Assembly (NCBI GenBank): GCA_029204225.1
Contig: CM055095.1
Span: 45,495,446 to 45,559,445 of the forward strand
DNA length: 64,000 nucleotides
Direction: 5' to 3'
Source: Diphasiastrum complanatum
Lineage: Eukaryota > Streptophyta > Lycopodiopsida > Lycopodiales > Lycopodiaceae
Shown here: piece after piece, positions 32,789 through 45,728 of the stretch
How positions within the stretch are numbered: position 1 is the stretch's first letter
How the letters are laid out: the number at the start of each line of letters is the position of its first letter
Made by a program: the position numbers and the translations under genes
Notes under the pieces: generated by a model
Database searches by the model: none
What the model was told of the DNA's origin: nothing
Seen by the model: only the letters and a program-made list of their open reading frames with translations

Positions 32789-35061
32789 TCAAAATGCTTG
32801 TGTGGCATCCGGATCATCAAAAATCTCATGCTCCTCTGTCACAGCCTGACTAAAGTCATGTAAAACCTCTCCCTCAATCTGTGTCCCTGACAAAGTGATG
32901 TGAGATGCACCTCTGCTAGAGCCACGCGGCCTCCCTCTCTGTCTACGTGCCACTGTCTGACTAGAACCTCTACCTCTCTGGGAAGACCCCTTGCCAGATC
33001 ATGGAGGCCTTCCTGGACGCCTCCGAGTTGGTGCTGTGGAAGCAGATGTAGTAGGAGGTGTCGTTGATATAGGAATGGGTGTGGCACGAGATGCAGGCAC
33101 CCTGAATGTAGGTGGAGTGTATGAATATGGTTGTACTGTAGGCTGGGCAGGGACAGCTCCTCGTGGATAATAACCTGCTGGGAGAAGGGGCTTATGAGTG
33201 GAACCCTCTGACATGGCAGGAGTAGGCCATGGTGCAGCTGCTGTAAGATGAGGCCGAGGCTGTACACCAATTGAAAAAGCCGATGTAACATGACGAGGTG
33301 GCCCAGGGAGGCGATGTGCAGGTGTAGGTGGTGGAATGTGGGGGGCAGCTGTATAAGTGGATGCAGCAACCAGAGTGGGTGGCTGAGCAGGAGGTACCGT
33401 ATGTGTCGACGTTGTATGCCTGGAAGCTGCATGAGTAGGAGCCGTACAAGTGGCAGTCGTATGCGTACCAGCAGCTGATGGTACTGGATGTGGCTGAGTA
33501 CGTGCATGTGGTGAGAGCCACCCTATATCATCAATGTCATCCTCACCATGTCCATACCGAAGGAGGTTTGACATGCTCCTCTGGCGAACACGACGGGTCC
33601 AATCTGCATCATCATCAACATGAACATCTACAGGGGCCTGTGAATCCTGCACACCATCAATCCCTCCCACTGTGGCACAAGCATCTCCACCCGATACACA
33701 TCCTGCTCTGGTAGAAGTGGCTCATACATCCCTGCCACCATCCTCAGTAATTGATCATCCTCCAGGCCATAGCCTAGGTCTGCCTCAAACTCTGGCTCAA
33801 GCTCTGCCTCAGCCATGGTCTCCAATCTTGGAGCAGGAATATCCCAATTCATCATCATTACCATCCTCATCCTCCTCATCAACACCCATGCCCATACATG
33901 TCCCCTGGCCAGCACTGATCATGATCCACTCTGTCCATCAATAACCATCTAACCCGCAACATCTCTCTCTGTCTCTGCTGCAATGTCAACCGCAACATCA
34001 GCCTTCGGCATGGGCGTGGTGGAATCAGTGGGATCCCATCACTATCAACTAACCGCAGAACATGGTAGAACGGACTCATCACAAATGTAATGCTCTCAGC
34101 CTGACGCCAAAAATCATCGTCAAATACAATCCTCAAAAATCTCAAACCATCAAGCCTACTAATGAAAGGCAGCTTCCTAAATGCAGCACTAGTGGCCATG
34201 TGTCTGAGCTGATGTCCGACTCTAATAACCCTATGCACGACAATCAGGTCGAATGCAAAATGTGTGAGAGTTGGTTTCTTCAGATCAAATGAACTGAAAG
34301 TGCGGAATAGGGCGAGGGCATGCCTCTTCCGGGTGATAAATGTCACCACGGCAAGGGCCATATCAGCTATCGCACAAACCCAGGGCAAGCGGCCAATATC
34401 CCCCAATATAAGATCAATGTTATGTGCAGCGCAAGGGGTCCATACAATAGCAGGGTATTGTTGCTGTAGCAAGTGAGACATGTTCACGCAATTACTTACG
34501 TTGTCGATGACAACCTGCACTTCATTGGCAAGGCCAACCTCCTCTATAACCTCACTGATGATATCGAACATTAACTGTCCGTCAATGACCCCACCACCTC
34601 TACTAGCATCAATGGCCCGATAAAACATAGTGCCCATGCAGCAAGACACCAGTATGTTGATCAGTGGCCGACGACGGGTGTCACTCCAGCCATCAGACAT
34701 GATCGAGCACCCATAACTCTCTCAGGCCTTCCTAAGAGGCATCATCTGTGTGGTGAGCTCCTCCACCCTGGACGTAAGGTAGGTGGTACAGACAGCCTCA
34801 ACCACAGGTGGCCTTAAGCGTGAACCTGCTTTTTATACATAACTGGTGATTTCTTCACTGTTTGTGCACCGTTTTGGATGCCATAAGGACAGGAAGGAAG
34901 CTAATCACATTGTCAACCAGCCATGGAGAGATTTTGAGGTTTATGTCATAGATTTGTCTCCAAAAAGTTAACCTAGCAGCAACTGTAGCTATAGATCTCT
35001 TGAAGGGCTCCGTGTCAGCAGTGGCAAATGGCAGGTTCAGCTCATAGATCATGTTTGCCAA
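32789..35061 (-). pseudogene. hAT-type transposase relic (DUF659 family)
   Basis: The minus strand encodes a plant hAT-like transposase in three frames. 35061-34855 reads ANMIYELNLPFATADTEPF, the N-terminal region. 34700-33879 holds the DUF659-type catalytic region: MSDGWSDTRRRPLINILVS, AIDASRGG, VIDNVSNCVNM, and IVWTPCAAHNIDLILGDIG. A last part (33670-32789) is Pro/Thr-rich, has a TGA at 32999-33001, and ends with GRPRGSSRGASHITLSGTQ and a stop at 32789-32791. The C-terminal hAT dimerisation motif is not found, and no BED zinc finger is seen upstream. The frame breaks and missing domain mark it as dead. Terminal inverted repeats were not identified. Confidence 0.82.
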
Positions 35062-36354
35062 AGCCTGCTGGGCTCTGCCTCGAGATGGGGCTGGAAAGAC
35101 TCCCCCATGGACTGTTGTCTATATTGGGAGCTACGAGACGATCTACTGCCCTATATATTACTTCAGTGTAGAGATAATCAATTGGGAAGTTGTTCCATCT
35201 CTAAATACTAATTTGATATTTGAATTCAGTTTGGGTAAGTGTGAAAGTTAGAGTTGTTTTTTGAACTTCTTGCCTATTCTTGGGACGGAACTTGTTTAAG
35301 GGGGAAGAAAGTTACATCCATGTCCTGTATATAGGATTCGGCATAATCCTAGACCTGGATATCCAGTACTCGAATATACGAGATTATTAGTTAATTCATG
35401 TCATTCCAAACTAGGCTAGAAATGTAATTAATAAGCTTGTGAGGGCCCAAGTGCTCTAATTGGACCTTTTGCATAGTGATTGACAACTTTTGGTGCAAGA
35501 ATAAGAGATCAAATGCGTTTGGCTTGGAATAGGGGATTCTATAGGAGATATTTCTCAGCTTTTGGGGCCTATATATCTTGTAGAAACTAGCCCTACTCCT
35601 CATTCAATTTTCCTATTTCCAAGAGCCATGATCCTCTCCTCTCTTGCATTCAGTCACCATGGCTTGAAGGTGTAGCGGTTAGGCATTTGACTATTCATTT
35701 GTTGCTGGTTGGGTAGACCTCCACTTGGTGATCCTTACACCAGGTAATTATAGTATTTCTTTTGTCGATTTATCCTTGAAGAATGACACTAGTTGTGAGA
35801 ATTGTTGCTTTAATACTTTATGCCCCCCATGACCTCATTCATATGAATGGGATCGTTGGACGCCAAGCTTTGACTGTTCTTTTTTATGATGGTTTCACAC
35901 ATAACTTTATAAAATGCTAAACTGATGCAAAAACTCAAGGCGGCCACCACGCCAAGTAATCACTTGTATGTGGTGAAAATGGCATCCTCCTTTGGATTGA
36001 TCGTGAGGTAAAGTGGGCATGAAGAACCGATAGTAGTAACGATAGTTTGAGACGTTACCTTGTTGTTAGATTCGAACGTCTTCCGAAGAGTGTCGAGTCA
36101 ATAGTTCGTCGACTGTTGACTGTCGAAGAATAGTCGAATTGTTGAAAGATTTGCTAACGGTGTATATTGTCGAAGATGTCTCTGGTCGACTTGCAATAGT
36201 GTCGTGAACCCTATCTCGAACTTGTGTGTAAATCTGCAGGTTCTTCAACTGTAACATGTTACCGACTAAATAATTAGGTCTACGACTCTGTCATAGATAC
36301 CTGAAAGAAATAGTTGGTAGCAAATACAATGCTAGATCGGATGGGTGAAGAAAT
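35062..36354. other. Intergenic stretch with a possible SINE
   Basis: No protein gene is seen. At 35664-35760 GTGTAGCGGTTAGGC resembles an RNA polymerase III box A and GGTTGGGTAGACCTCC a poor box B, as in tRNA-derived SINEs. At 36070-36180 the motif GTCGAA/TTCGAC recurs about six times in both orientations. Confidence 0.3.
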
Positions 36355-36510
36355 TTCAACAGGGAGGAGACCTAGATGATAAAAAGTCAACATCAAGGTA
36401 TGTTTTCATCATGGCAGGAGCGGTAATCAGGTGGGCTAGCACTAAGCAAAATACAATGGCACTATCAACCATGGAAGCAGAATTTTCACCAAATGCTATT
36501 GACCGTAGAT
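36355..36510 (+). pseudogene. copia RNase H fragment
   Basis: The plus strand reads GDLDDKKSTSRYVFIMAGAV followed by WASTKQNTMALSTMEAEF, the RNase H core of a copia element. Both sides are lost. Confidence 0.75.
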
Positions 36511-37050
36511 AACCAGACTTGAAGCATCCAATTATTGATTCACCATGCAAAAGCAAATTTAGTGCAAAATCAAACCAGACTTGAAGCATCCACTACTTAT
36601 ATTGAGCATGCAAAAGTAGAATAATGGCAAAGTCAAAGCAATTTGCAGCATTTGGTAGTTAATATCGCCCATCCAAAAGTAGATTGATAGCAAATCAAAC
36701 CACATATTAATTCACTGTGCAAAAGAGGACCAAAAACAAAATCAAACCAAAAGAAGACCGTTATACAAATGCAAATCCCGCAACAATCCTTCAATACTCA
36801 CTGGCGACAAGATTGTACTACAAGTTTTCTTAATCTATGTCATGCAACGAAGATGGATCCAGTTACAAACAATTAAAATATATGCAATCCACTTGTGACC
36901 AACAACAGTCATTACCTCTAACATGTATAATGACATGGACCAAGCAAAAGCAGATTACCAGACTTGAACCATCAAACCACATTACATTCTCTGCATAAAA
37001 GCACAGTAATCACAAAACCAAATCAAAAGAAGGTCCTACCACAACGATCC
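36508..37050 (+). repeat. Imperfect tandem repeats, about 62-66 bp unit
   Basis: CCAGACTTGAAGCATCCA begins units at 36508 and 36574. Decayed units at about 36638 and 36700 keep CATGCAAAAG and AAATCAAACC blocks, and another near 36960 keeps ACCAGACTTGAACCATC. The array starts inside the copia relic. Confidence 0.7.
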
Positions 37051-40000
37051 TGATTGGATTTTACTCATTAACCTACTTTAGAAACAAAACATGAGCCATG
37101 CTGCCTACTTGCTTTGGCTTAATGGCCATGGAGTGTTGGAGAGAGAGAGAGATGAACGAGTTGAGAAAAGGTGTGGTATGTTAGAAACGAAAAATAAGCT
37201 CAAAGAGGTAAGATGAACACGAACGAGAAACGAACTCGAATAGACTATGTTCGTGCGCAGCGGAACGAGCTATACGACTCTCTCCGTAAGCATGATTATG
37301 TCTATCAGAACGAACAAAACGGTAGTGATGGGAATCATAGTCGTTCTTGATTACGTAGCCAAACTTTAATAAATGAATGAATCTCCAGAAGAATGGTTTG
37401 TCGCAAATAGTAAGACAAACTATTCGTCGCAAATGATTCGCGAAGAGCTAGACGGTGCTTAGAATGATTCGCGAAAGACAAGACTAAATGTTAGTCGTCT
37501 ATTACCAGAAAGAACAACTAGAAAGATCAGACAGAATGAATGATAAGCATAGCAATATTAACACAGATCTAAACGCAGAACAAAGAACTGTATCAGATTA
37601 AGTATATCATGTATACATGTCAATAATGCGGTAGAGCATAAGACAATAGCGGACGAAACCGCGTGCCCTACGAAACTTATACAATCTGTAAAGGAATAAA
37701 ACCTTATTGCTGACCATCAAGAATCAATGTGCAAGGCATCTACTTTGTGTCATTCATCAACTCATTCACTCATTAACTCATTCGTCTGAATACACAAATG
37801 GTATCCAGTATATATACATTATATTACAGGTGTGCAGATGTGGAAAGTACAGAGTGGATGTGTTGTCTGTAAGAGATCGTGGGTGGCTGCAGTCGTTGTC
37901 CAATCTGTTAGTGCAGCTGCATGGGGTGAGCGTGAAAAGGGTGCGACGTCAGTCAGTGCTGAAGTGATCATTGGTGATGACAATGCAAAAAGTGCGTCAC
38001 TCCTACGAGTAGCCTTAGGATTAGATTTACAAGGTGCCTTTGCTTTTAGGGCACCTTTGGCATTCTGTAAGATAGCATCCCCTTTTTGCCTGTCACTATA
38101 ACGTGTGTAAAAACACAGTGTTGCGATTCTTTCGCCTTTTCTTCGTCTATGCGAATTTGCGTGTAAATATGCAGACTACGCGACAACGTTAGTAAATATG
38201 TAGCATGAATGGAGGCAGATTAAAATGGGATTTAAGGAGAGTAGAGGGAATAAATCCAACATGGAGCATTGAAGATTAGCAAAGGCATTCGAAGGAACAC
38301 AGTTAGCCACAGACAAGGGACAGAGAGGTTGCTTTGTAATACTTTGGTAGAGTTTCCTAGGACGTTGAGATAACAACCACCTTCAAAGATGTTACATCTA
38401 TGCCTCGACCCTCACCCTTCTTTTATAATAAAAGAATAACTTTTTTGTGCTTTTACATTTGGGAATCATTATTCATGTAGAGTAAATCAAGACTCATGCA
38501 TATTAAAGCACCAATCATGCATAATAAAGCAAATGCTTTTTTGGCCTCACGAATCATTCATGCATTCCTAACATTTTTTTACATGGGAACAAATGCTTTT
38601 TTGGCCTCATCAATTGTTCATGCCTTTTTTACATGGGAACACATGCATTCCTAACATTTGTACACGGAACAAATGCATGCTACTTTAGCCCTCAATCAAG
38701 GTTCAAGTCTTTAAATTTTAGGATATTGTCTTAAATTTCCATACTCCATTTACCCACCTCAACACATACTATTGCAAAGCAAACTTTGCAATGCAAAGCC
38801 AAAAATAGTGAAAGGATTTGGATCAGACCGGCTCGATGCTTGCCATGTGTAACCCAGCCACTAATTGATATTCTTTAGCAGTGTTGGACTGACATGGCAG
38901 ATCAACGGCGCATGGTGGCAGCAAAAGGAAAGAGTGCAATCACGAGGATCTCGTTTCACCAATATTAAGATATTTCTACTGCTTAATCTTTTCTCCTTCT
39001 TCCATATGTGAACATAATTTGTTGATGGATTCAGAGATCGGAGGAGTCTCCTGGTTCACTGGTTTTCGAGGGTGAATTGGCTTGCTGCTACAACTATTAC
39101 TTGCGTTTTTCTGTGAAGTATGTAAGTGGGCTCAATTATTTTCATCATGATTTGGTCATGCTATTGATACCTTCCTTGCCTTCTGCCCATGCAACTCCTA
39201 AGTCAGCCAATTCTGCATTTGAGTGGTGCAAATTTGCAGCTTCAGATGTGGAAAATATCAAAATTTAGCCTTAAAACAAGCAAGAGCATGCTTCTACTTC
39301 CTTACAGCTTGACGCTTTTTTATTGATAGCGATTCGTCACATGTTTCTTTGAAATTCTTCCGTCTGTCGTCAGCTCGAGTACTAATCTGTAAATAGTAGA
39401 TAGGAATTCTTATTACGAACAGATCATTTAGCCTTGCAGAAATGAATAGAGAGCTACATTTATCTGCTAGCATCTGATTGATCATCAATCCAACTAATCT
39501 TACAAGTCAAAGCTATACCTCCACTGCATAATGCTATCTTGCTCTTGTTTACCACATCAAGGAATGTATTTCATGGGATATATTTTGCAAAGCCTGCAAA
39601 ACCTTTGATTTGATAGCTTGTGGGCTTAATTAATGTGTTCTGGAAATATGAAACTGAAATAAATCAAAATTTTCAACAGAATAACTTGTTATACTGATCA
39701 AAGAATTTTGGATCACCTAGTGTACAAACCTCTGAATATTTTAAACTGAGAACGGTGAAGCTTTTTGTATTCAGCAATTGAGTGCAACTTTTAGAATTCG
39801 TTTCAATATGCTTCTGCAAATGTGCTAGACAACAGCGGTTCGTTCAATAATTTTCTGTTCAACAAGAGTGATGCACTAAAAATCTTTGGAGAGGTGATTT
39901 CATGTTTCCATTTTAAAGTCATGAATGTGTAGTAGAAATGGGTATGATGTTGCCGTCGTACCCTGGTTACTTGAGAGCCTACAGCAGCAATTTCTTTCTC

Positions 40001-40374
40001 TACTAGAAACAACCTTTTAACATATGAGCATTCTTAAGCCTGTTCTTGGCTGCAGATGGTAGTAGAAGTTGTTATTCATTTAATATCACTGCATTCATTG
40101 CCTTATCTCTGACATGTGACTGCTTTCTTCCGCAGTATTTTTGCTTGTTAAGTTTGGTGGGATGTGTGGCTGTTAAATGGTGCTTTGCAGTATGATCTTT
40201 ATTTGATATAGTCTAAACAAGTGCTATCAATGACAAGGTTACATGTGGCCGCTGATCGTTTCGACTTTCCTGTTTCAATCGAATGCAATTTAGGTTGCTT
40301 CAATAACATGAATAGCAGTTTTTGCGAAGCGAAAATAGCTGACTATTACGATCTGTTTCCAGCGAAAGGTTTCG
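37051..40374. other. Long stretch without a recognised gene
   Basis: Contains ATTCGCGAA motifs near 37430-37470, similar to those near 20660-20690, and two or three copies of an AAATGCTTTTTTGGCCTCA unit of about 50-60 bp (38529-38690). No coding region or RNA gene is supported. The last few hundred bases are upstream sequence of the BAHD gene. Confidence 0.5.
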
Positions 40375-41896
40375 ATGGGGATCCAGGTGGTGGAGGTTCG
40401 GTCTGTCTCAACAGTTCTGCCAGCCAAACCAACACCCCCCACAGATAGATACTTTCTTTCAAACCTTGACCAAGTCTTTTCTGGGCAATGGTACATGAAC
40501 ACGGTCTATTACTTTCCTCCTCCAGAGATCTCTGATCCTCAAAAGCTTGTGGACAGTTTGAAGGAATCCCTTTCCAAAACCTTAGTGCACTATCCAGTGT
40601 TGTCAGGGAGGATTAAAACTGGCGAGGATGGCAGACTTGAGGTAGATTTTAATGATGAAGGTGTTCCTTTTAAAGAAGCCCATGTTCGTGCGAGGTTTGA
40701 TGATTGGGAAGACATTAAAGACTGTCCCTTTGAGCTGGAACTTAATACAGAGGGTACAACTATCTCTGACTATAGCATATCTCCACTCTTGAGGATCCAG
40801 GTGCATTGATGTTGTTTACAATTGACAGCAAGCATGTTAAGCCTTTTTCCATAAAATCAGGCTATTTAAACATCTTTGAAGGTTTAGTATGCTAATACTG
40901 TCTGCGTTTGTGTCTGGTCAGATTAACATTTTTCGCTGTGGAGGTATTGCTGTGGGTTTCAGCTGGGCACATGCCATTGCTGATGGGTGGGCAGCTACAG
41001 AGTTTGTGAAGGCCTGGTCAGAAGTCCATCAAACCATTCCCATTTCTAAACCCCCTCACTTTGTTTCCACCCTACTAGAGGCCCGCAATCCGCCGCAAGT
41101 GACGCACTCGACGAAGGATTACCTCTCCACAGAGAAATTAGTGGATTCAGCTAGTGTTAACAACCAAATTCCTGAAGGAACACCCTCATATCAGACCATT
41201 GTTTTTCGATTGAGTACTCACCAAGTCGATGATCTGATCGACGAGGTCCAGGGAGGTCCATGGAAGTATGGAACGGTAACAGCATTTGAAGCAGTGGCTG
41301 CATTTACGTGGAAGGTGATGACAGAGGCCAGGGATCTACCTGACTCTATGATCACCAAATATGTATACCCAATAAGCTGCCGACAGCGCTGGGAACCACA
41401 GCTTCCTGATGGCTATTTTGGTAATGCAGCTCATATGTCATGCTTACCTCTAAAGGCAGGTGACATAAAGAAAAATCACATCTCATACACTGCTAAGGTC
41501 ATACATGATGACATTGCTCAAACAGACACAAAGTACCTCAAATCTGCCATGGATTGGATGCAAATTGAACTGGGAAAAGGAAGAGATATTGGTTTTAACT
41601 GTGACTACTACTCAGGTGCAGATGTGCAGAGTACTAGCTTTATTCATTTTCCAATTTATGAGACAGACTTTGGGTGGGGTAAGCCCTTATACTACTCATT
41701 TCCAATTCAGGATTTGTTTGGAGATGGACTTGCATTGGTGTTGCCTGCACCCGAGAGTGGTCGGAGTAGATGTGTGCCAATTTCCATGCAGCAGGAACAC
41801 ATGAAGAGGTTGTTTGAGAATGAGCTATTCCTTAAATTCCAGCCCAATCTGAAAAATTACGAATACTGCACTAAACGATTCACTCTACCAGCTTGA
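40375..41896 (+). CDS. BAHD-family acyltransferase (2 exons)
   Basis: Transfers an acyl group from an acyl-CoA to an alcohol or amine acceptor in the cytosol; BAHD enzymes act in phenylpropanoid, cutin and other specialised pathways. Exons are 40375-40800 and 40922-41896, joined in phase 0 (GTGCAT...GGTCAG), giving 466 residues, the normal BAHD length. The catalytic HXXXD motif is HAIAD at residues 159-163, just after the intron. The structural DFGWG motif is at 391-395. Supporting segments include VHYPVLSGRI near the N-terminus, YPISCRQRW and GYFGNA. The frame is clean. HCT-like enzymes are the best-known relatives, but the motifs do not decide the substrate. ATG 40375 was chosen because the conserved N-terminal sequence begins there and no in-frame ATG fits better upstream. 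Confidence 0.93.
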
Positions 41897-42642
41897 ATTT
41901 TCAATCTTCTTTCTATGCAATATTGGCTTTTGAATCGATTGAAGCAGGGAAATATACATTCTCCAAGTGGCATTTGTTGTGTGTACTTAATGAAATTGCT
42001 CATATTCCTATGGCTGATTTCTCTGTTGAGACAAGATGCTAGATTGAGAATTCAGACGTTGGAAACAAGATTAGTGGTCTAATTCCGTTCTAAAACTTTA
42101 GTTTTTGTTTCTATCATACTGCAAATTCAGGCATGGATGCTGAAGCTCTTTTGAAAAAAAATCAAAAAGCCTTGTTAGCTGTCAGTTTTTGTTCTCTAAA
42201 CAGTTTGAATGCGTTGGCATACTGGTGATGTATGACTGAAATTTATGATGGCAAAGTAGTGAATAGAGCCCTCATTTACTATAGTCATCAAAAATCTTTT
42301 GGAAATAATGGCATGCTTGATGTTTTATTAGACCTATAGCAGCAATATGAAGAGTATGTATGGAAATTTTACCCTTGAAGCTGCCCAGCATCTTAGAAAC
42401 AAGGACTCCACATGAGAATAATTTGGCCCTGTACCAATATCTATCCCAACGTGTGCTCCTTTTAGAAAGTGCCATGTGTCTAGTGCTCTTTCTTATCCCA
42501 TATCCCATATCAAGCAATAAGCAGAACGTAATGGCAAGTGCTTAGGTTTTGTGAGTATTTTGGAGGTGACTCCGGGAGCATAATATGCATCCCCGACTCT
42601 CTCTTTACTCCCTCTCTCCACCTTCTCACTTGGCACTACCTT

Positions 42643-42739
42643 GTGGAAGGCCCGAAGGCCTTGAGCCCGTGCAGGTTGTGGCCCTGCCCTCAAGCAAGCG
42701 CCCTCCCTGCACGAAAGGACCTTGGATGGGGCCTTCCAC
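42643..42739. repeat. GC-rich nested hairpin
   Basis: GTGGAAGGCCC (42643-42653) pairs perfectly with GGGCCTTCCAC (42729-42739). Inside, CGTGCAGG (42668-42675) pairs with CCTGCACG (42706-42713). It stands out in AT-rich sequence about 750 bp after the BAHD stop. Confidence 0.75.
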
Positions 42740-45172
42740 CCCCCAAACACTTCAAAAAGTAGAGAGATGTATGAGACTTCAGAAACTTTATTCAAATCTG
42801 GAAAGCAATGCTTACAAAGCCAGCCCACGCAAGAGCTTGAAGAGGTAGATGGCCTCGGTCTCTTGCAATCACAATATAGATAACGAACGGAGCACTTAAA
42901 CAAGCGCCATGCCACATGTCAGTTAACAATTTGAGGTGTTTATTGTCGTGAATACATTTTTTGCTCGGCTACCCTTTTGGCCATCCTCCTCCCCTTTCAA
43001 CTGCACACTTCCCCACCTTTCAAGTGCGCCTCACCTACTACCTTCACAAAAAATGCAAAATTTGCCCTTCAGGCTTTCACCGTCACTCGATAAACTTTGG
43101 CACTTAAAAAAAAACTGGATTGCATGCAATTATTACACATGAATATGGGGTGCACAGGATTGCACACAATTAGCTTTCAATTGATTACAAATTAATATGG
43201 GTGCATTTGATTGCATACAATTAGCTTTCAATCAATTACAAATTAATATGCAGTGTCAAGTTAGAGGAAGCCATAAATCTTATGTAATTAATTAAACATA
43301 AGATTATGAAAATGCAAAGTCTCGAATCCATATACAGTTTATTAAACATAACTTTAAAGAAACATTTAGCATCTATAGTGAAATTAAGTTGTTTGGCATC
43401 TATATTAAAAAATGCAACAAGCCCTAAGAAATGTGATCTTGACATGCTATTTCAACATCCAATACAAATCGTTCTTCAAAATTGAGCATCGAGCAACAAA
43501 CTTACAAATACGTAAAACTTCAAAATGAAAACCCAATAATGACTTCCATACATAAAAAACAACATACTTATGCTAGAGTGACATGGGGATTGCAATGCCA
43601 GCATAGCTTCGACCTTAGCCAAATTTGATTGTGTGCCTGCCCTTGTTCCCTACCTTTTTACTTTGAAATTTCTACTCAATAAAAAGACAATAAGATGGAT
43701 GCAAATTAAAGTTTGAATCTTGTATCTTTGTAAACACTCTATTTCATGCCTCCAAGCAATTCGTGGCCCATCATAGATATGCACATTCACATCGTTAAAA
43801 GAAAGCCTTGTAGATCATCCCTTGTAGGAGTCACTCCATTGACACCAAAAAGTAGAATTTACAAGGCTAAGACAAGATGACTTGTACTTCAGAGTGCTGC
43901 AAGCAATATTACAAATAGTCATGATTGACTATTAAAAATATGTAACACAAGTAGTTCATTGTACGTGACCGCAAAAAGCTTATAAATGTATTTTTGAATC
44001 ACTCAAGTGTTTAACATTTACCTATACCAATAAGACTCTAAGAGTCTAACATTTGCATAAGTTGCCACTACAATTGCATATCACTATCCATTTTATGTTT
44101 ATGTTGTCAAGAACAAATATATATTTTATGATTTATAGACGCTTCCTCGAACTAACTCAACCATATCAATAAAACTTAGATATATTGATTGTGTATGAAC
44201 ATATCATAGTAACTTCTAATCTCAACGATAACAAATTCTCTCACGTCATACATTGCAAATTTAATTTAGCACTCATTGCAAAATAAGCATTATGTCTGCA
44301 AAATTTCATTAAGAGATTTCCACTATCAACACAATGCCATTGCTAACGCCATGTCTAAATCTAATTTAGCTTATTTAGTTTTGTTTCTTCTACCGAGCTT
44401 CATACATTACGCCTTGTGTTCTTTCATCAAGCACAATATAATATGGCTCTTTGGCTTGGTTTTGTGGTGACAAACTATCAAGGTAGAGAACTGGGCCAAA
44501 TCCTTGTTAGTGTAGTCATTTTTAACAAAGTCTTACATCTTTATCCTTATTGCAATATAATATACTAATGCCAACTATGCATCCTTGAAGTTAAGGCTAG
44601 GTAAGGCTTAGAAGTCCCTTTTCAATCACACATCTTCCATCACAACAACAAAAAAACAATCTCAAACATTGGTGAACACATGCTCCAATAAGTGAGTCCA
44701 AGCCTAATAGCTTGAGAACATATGAAGCCAAGGATTCCATAGAGCTAAACTTGTAGCTCTCAATGATAGAACGAGGATGAACAAAATCTCACATTGAACT
44801 CAACATAACTCTCAGTCATTGTTTTTTCAATTGCTAACACAACTTGTAATATGACATGTGGCCAATGAGGGTGCCCATAACTCGTGATTCGAAGCGGGGA
44901 AGCACACTTTGGGGTTTAGGCTTTGGAGGTATACCCTTTAGATCTTTGCATGACCATGCAAAACAGTATGGACTGGTCCTTCAAAGACTTGTTCCTTAGC
45001 TTCATGTTCCTTGTCAAAGGCTCTCGTTGTGCTTTTGGTGGCATAATTATCATCCAATGTCTTTGCATTTTATATGCTCCTCCTGCCTTACTCTTACCTG
45101 CACCAGAGAAATTGTTTTAGTTAATATATATTTTGAAACTGATTCAGTTAGAGATCTAAAAAAAGAACATTT
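42740..45172. other. AT-rich intergenic stretch
   Basis: No gene is recognised. A small tandem repeat with GATTGCA(C/T)ACAATTAGCTT units lies at 43118-43256. Confidence 0.55.
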
Positions 45173-45601
45173 TCATATGGCATAACGTACTTTTACACCA
45201 TTCAACCAAAATTGATAGTACTGAGGTAGATCGAGTTGCAACATGTCCAGTTCTGATCGAATGTGATTGAGACACCAATCTTCCTCGACCTCAACCATTG
45301 CAAGAATGTTCTCATTTCTTTTCATTGTTATTTGAAGTTGCTCTTGAGGGCTTATTCCAAAATCTTGATCAAGTGGCCCCCAAACATTTTTGCATTTAAT
45401 CCATCTTCTATAATACAGCAGCAAAGTGAGCATTTGTTTTTCGATGTGATATCTAAATGTCATTGATGAATAACATACTCTGCACTCAACTTGCTGATTT
45501 TGTTTCGTATCCCAACCATCATCCAACAACTCGACGATTATTTCAGCACTCAAACATTGTTTTCGTTCTCCGAACATTGCATTTGGAAAAAAAATCAACA
45601 A
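45173..45601 (-). CDS. Unrecognised ORF, 142 aa
   Basis: A minus-strand frame starting MLIFFPNAMFGERKQCLSAE ends at 45173-45175. It contains VELLDDGWDTKQNQQVECR and a Gln/Glu-rich second half. Its length and composition look like real protein in an AT-rich setting, and it lies on the same strand as the spliced ORF at 45729-46357, so both may be exons of one gene. I do not recognise the family and no clean acceptor is evident. Confidence 0.4.
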   Translation of the reverse strand: MLIFFPNAMFGERKQCLSAEIIVELLDDGWDTKQNQQVECRVCYSSMTFRYHIEKQMLTLLLYYRRWIKCKNVWGPLDQDFGISPQEQLQITMKRNENILAMVEVEEDWCLNHIRSELDMLQLDLPQYYQFWLNGVKVRYAI

Positions 45602-45728
45602 AAATAGTAAAAGGTAGATACCAACTTAATCTATTATTCTTTGATCCAGTGCTAAATTTTAATATACTTTGAATATTAATATATAATCTAGATCAAAAAC
45701 TTTCTGAAATTGTTGCATCAGGAGAAAT

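Noticed and set aside
32839..33521. Leu/His/Gln-rich and Ser/Tyr/Cys-rich minus ORFs
   Set aside because: They overlap the Pro/Thr-rich tail of the hAT relic in other frames.
35664..35760. tRNA gene
   Set aside because: Box A- and box B-like motifs are present but no cloverleaf with a proper acceptor stem and anticodon loop can be drawn; at most a SINE.
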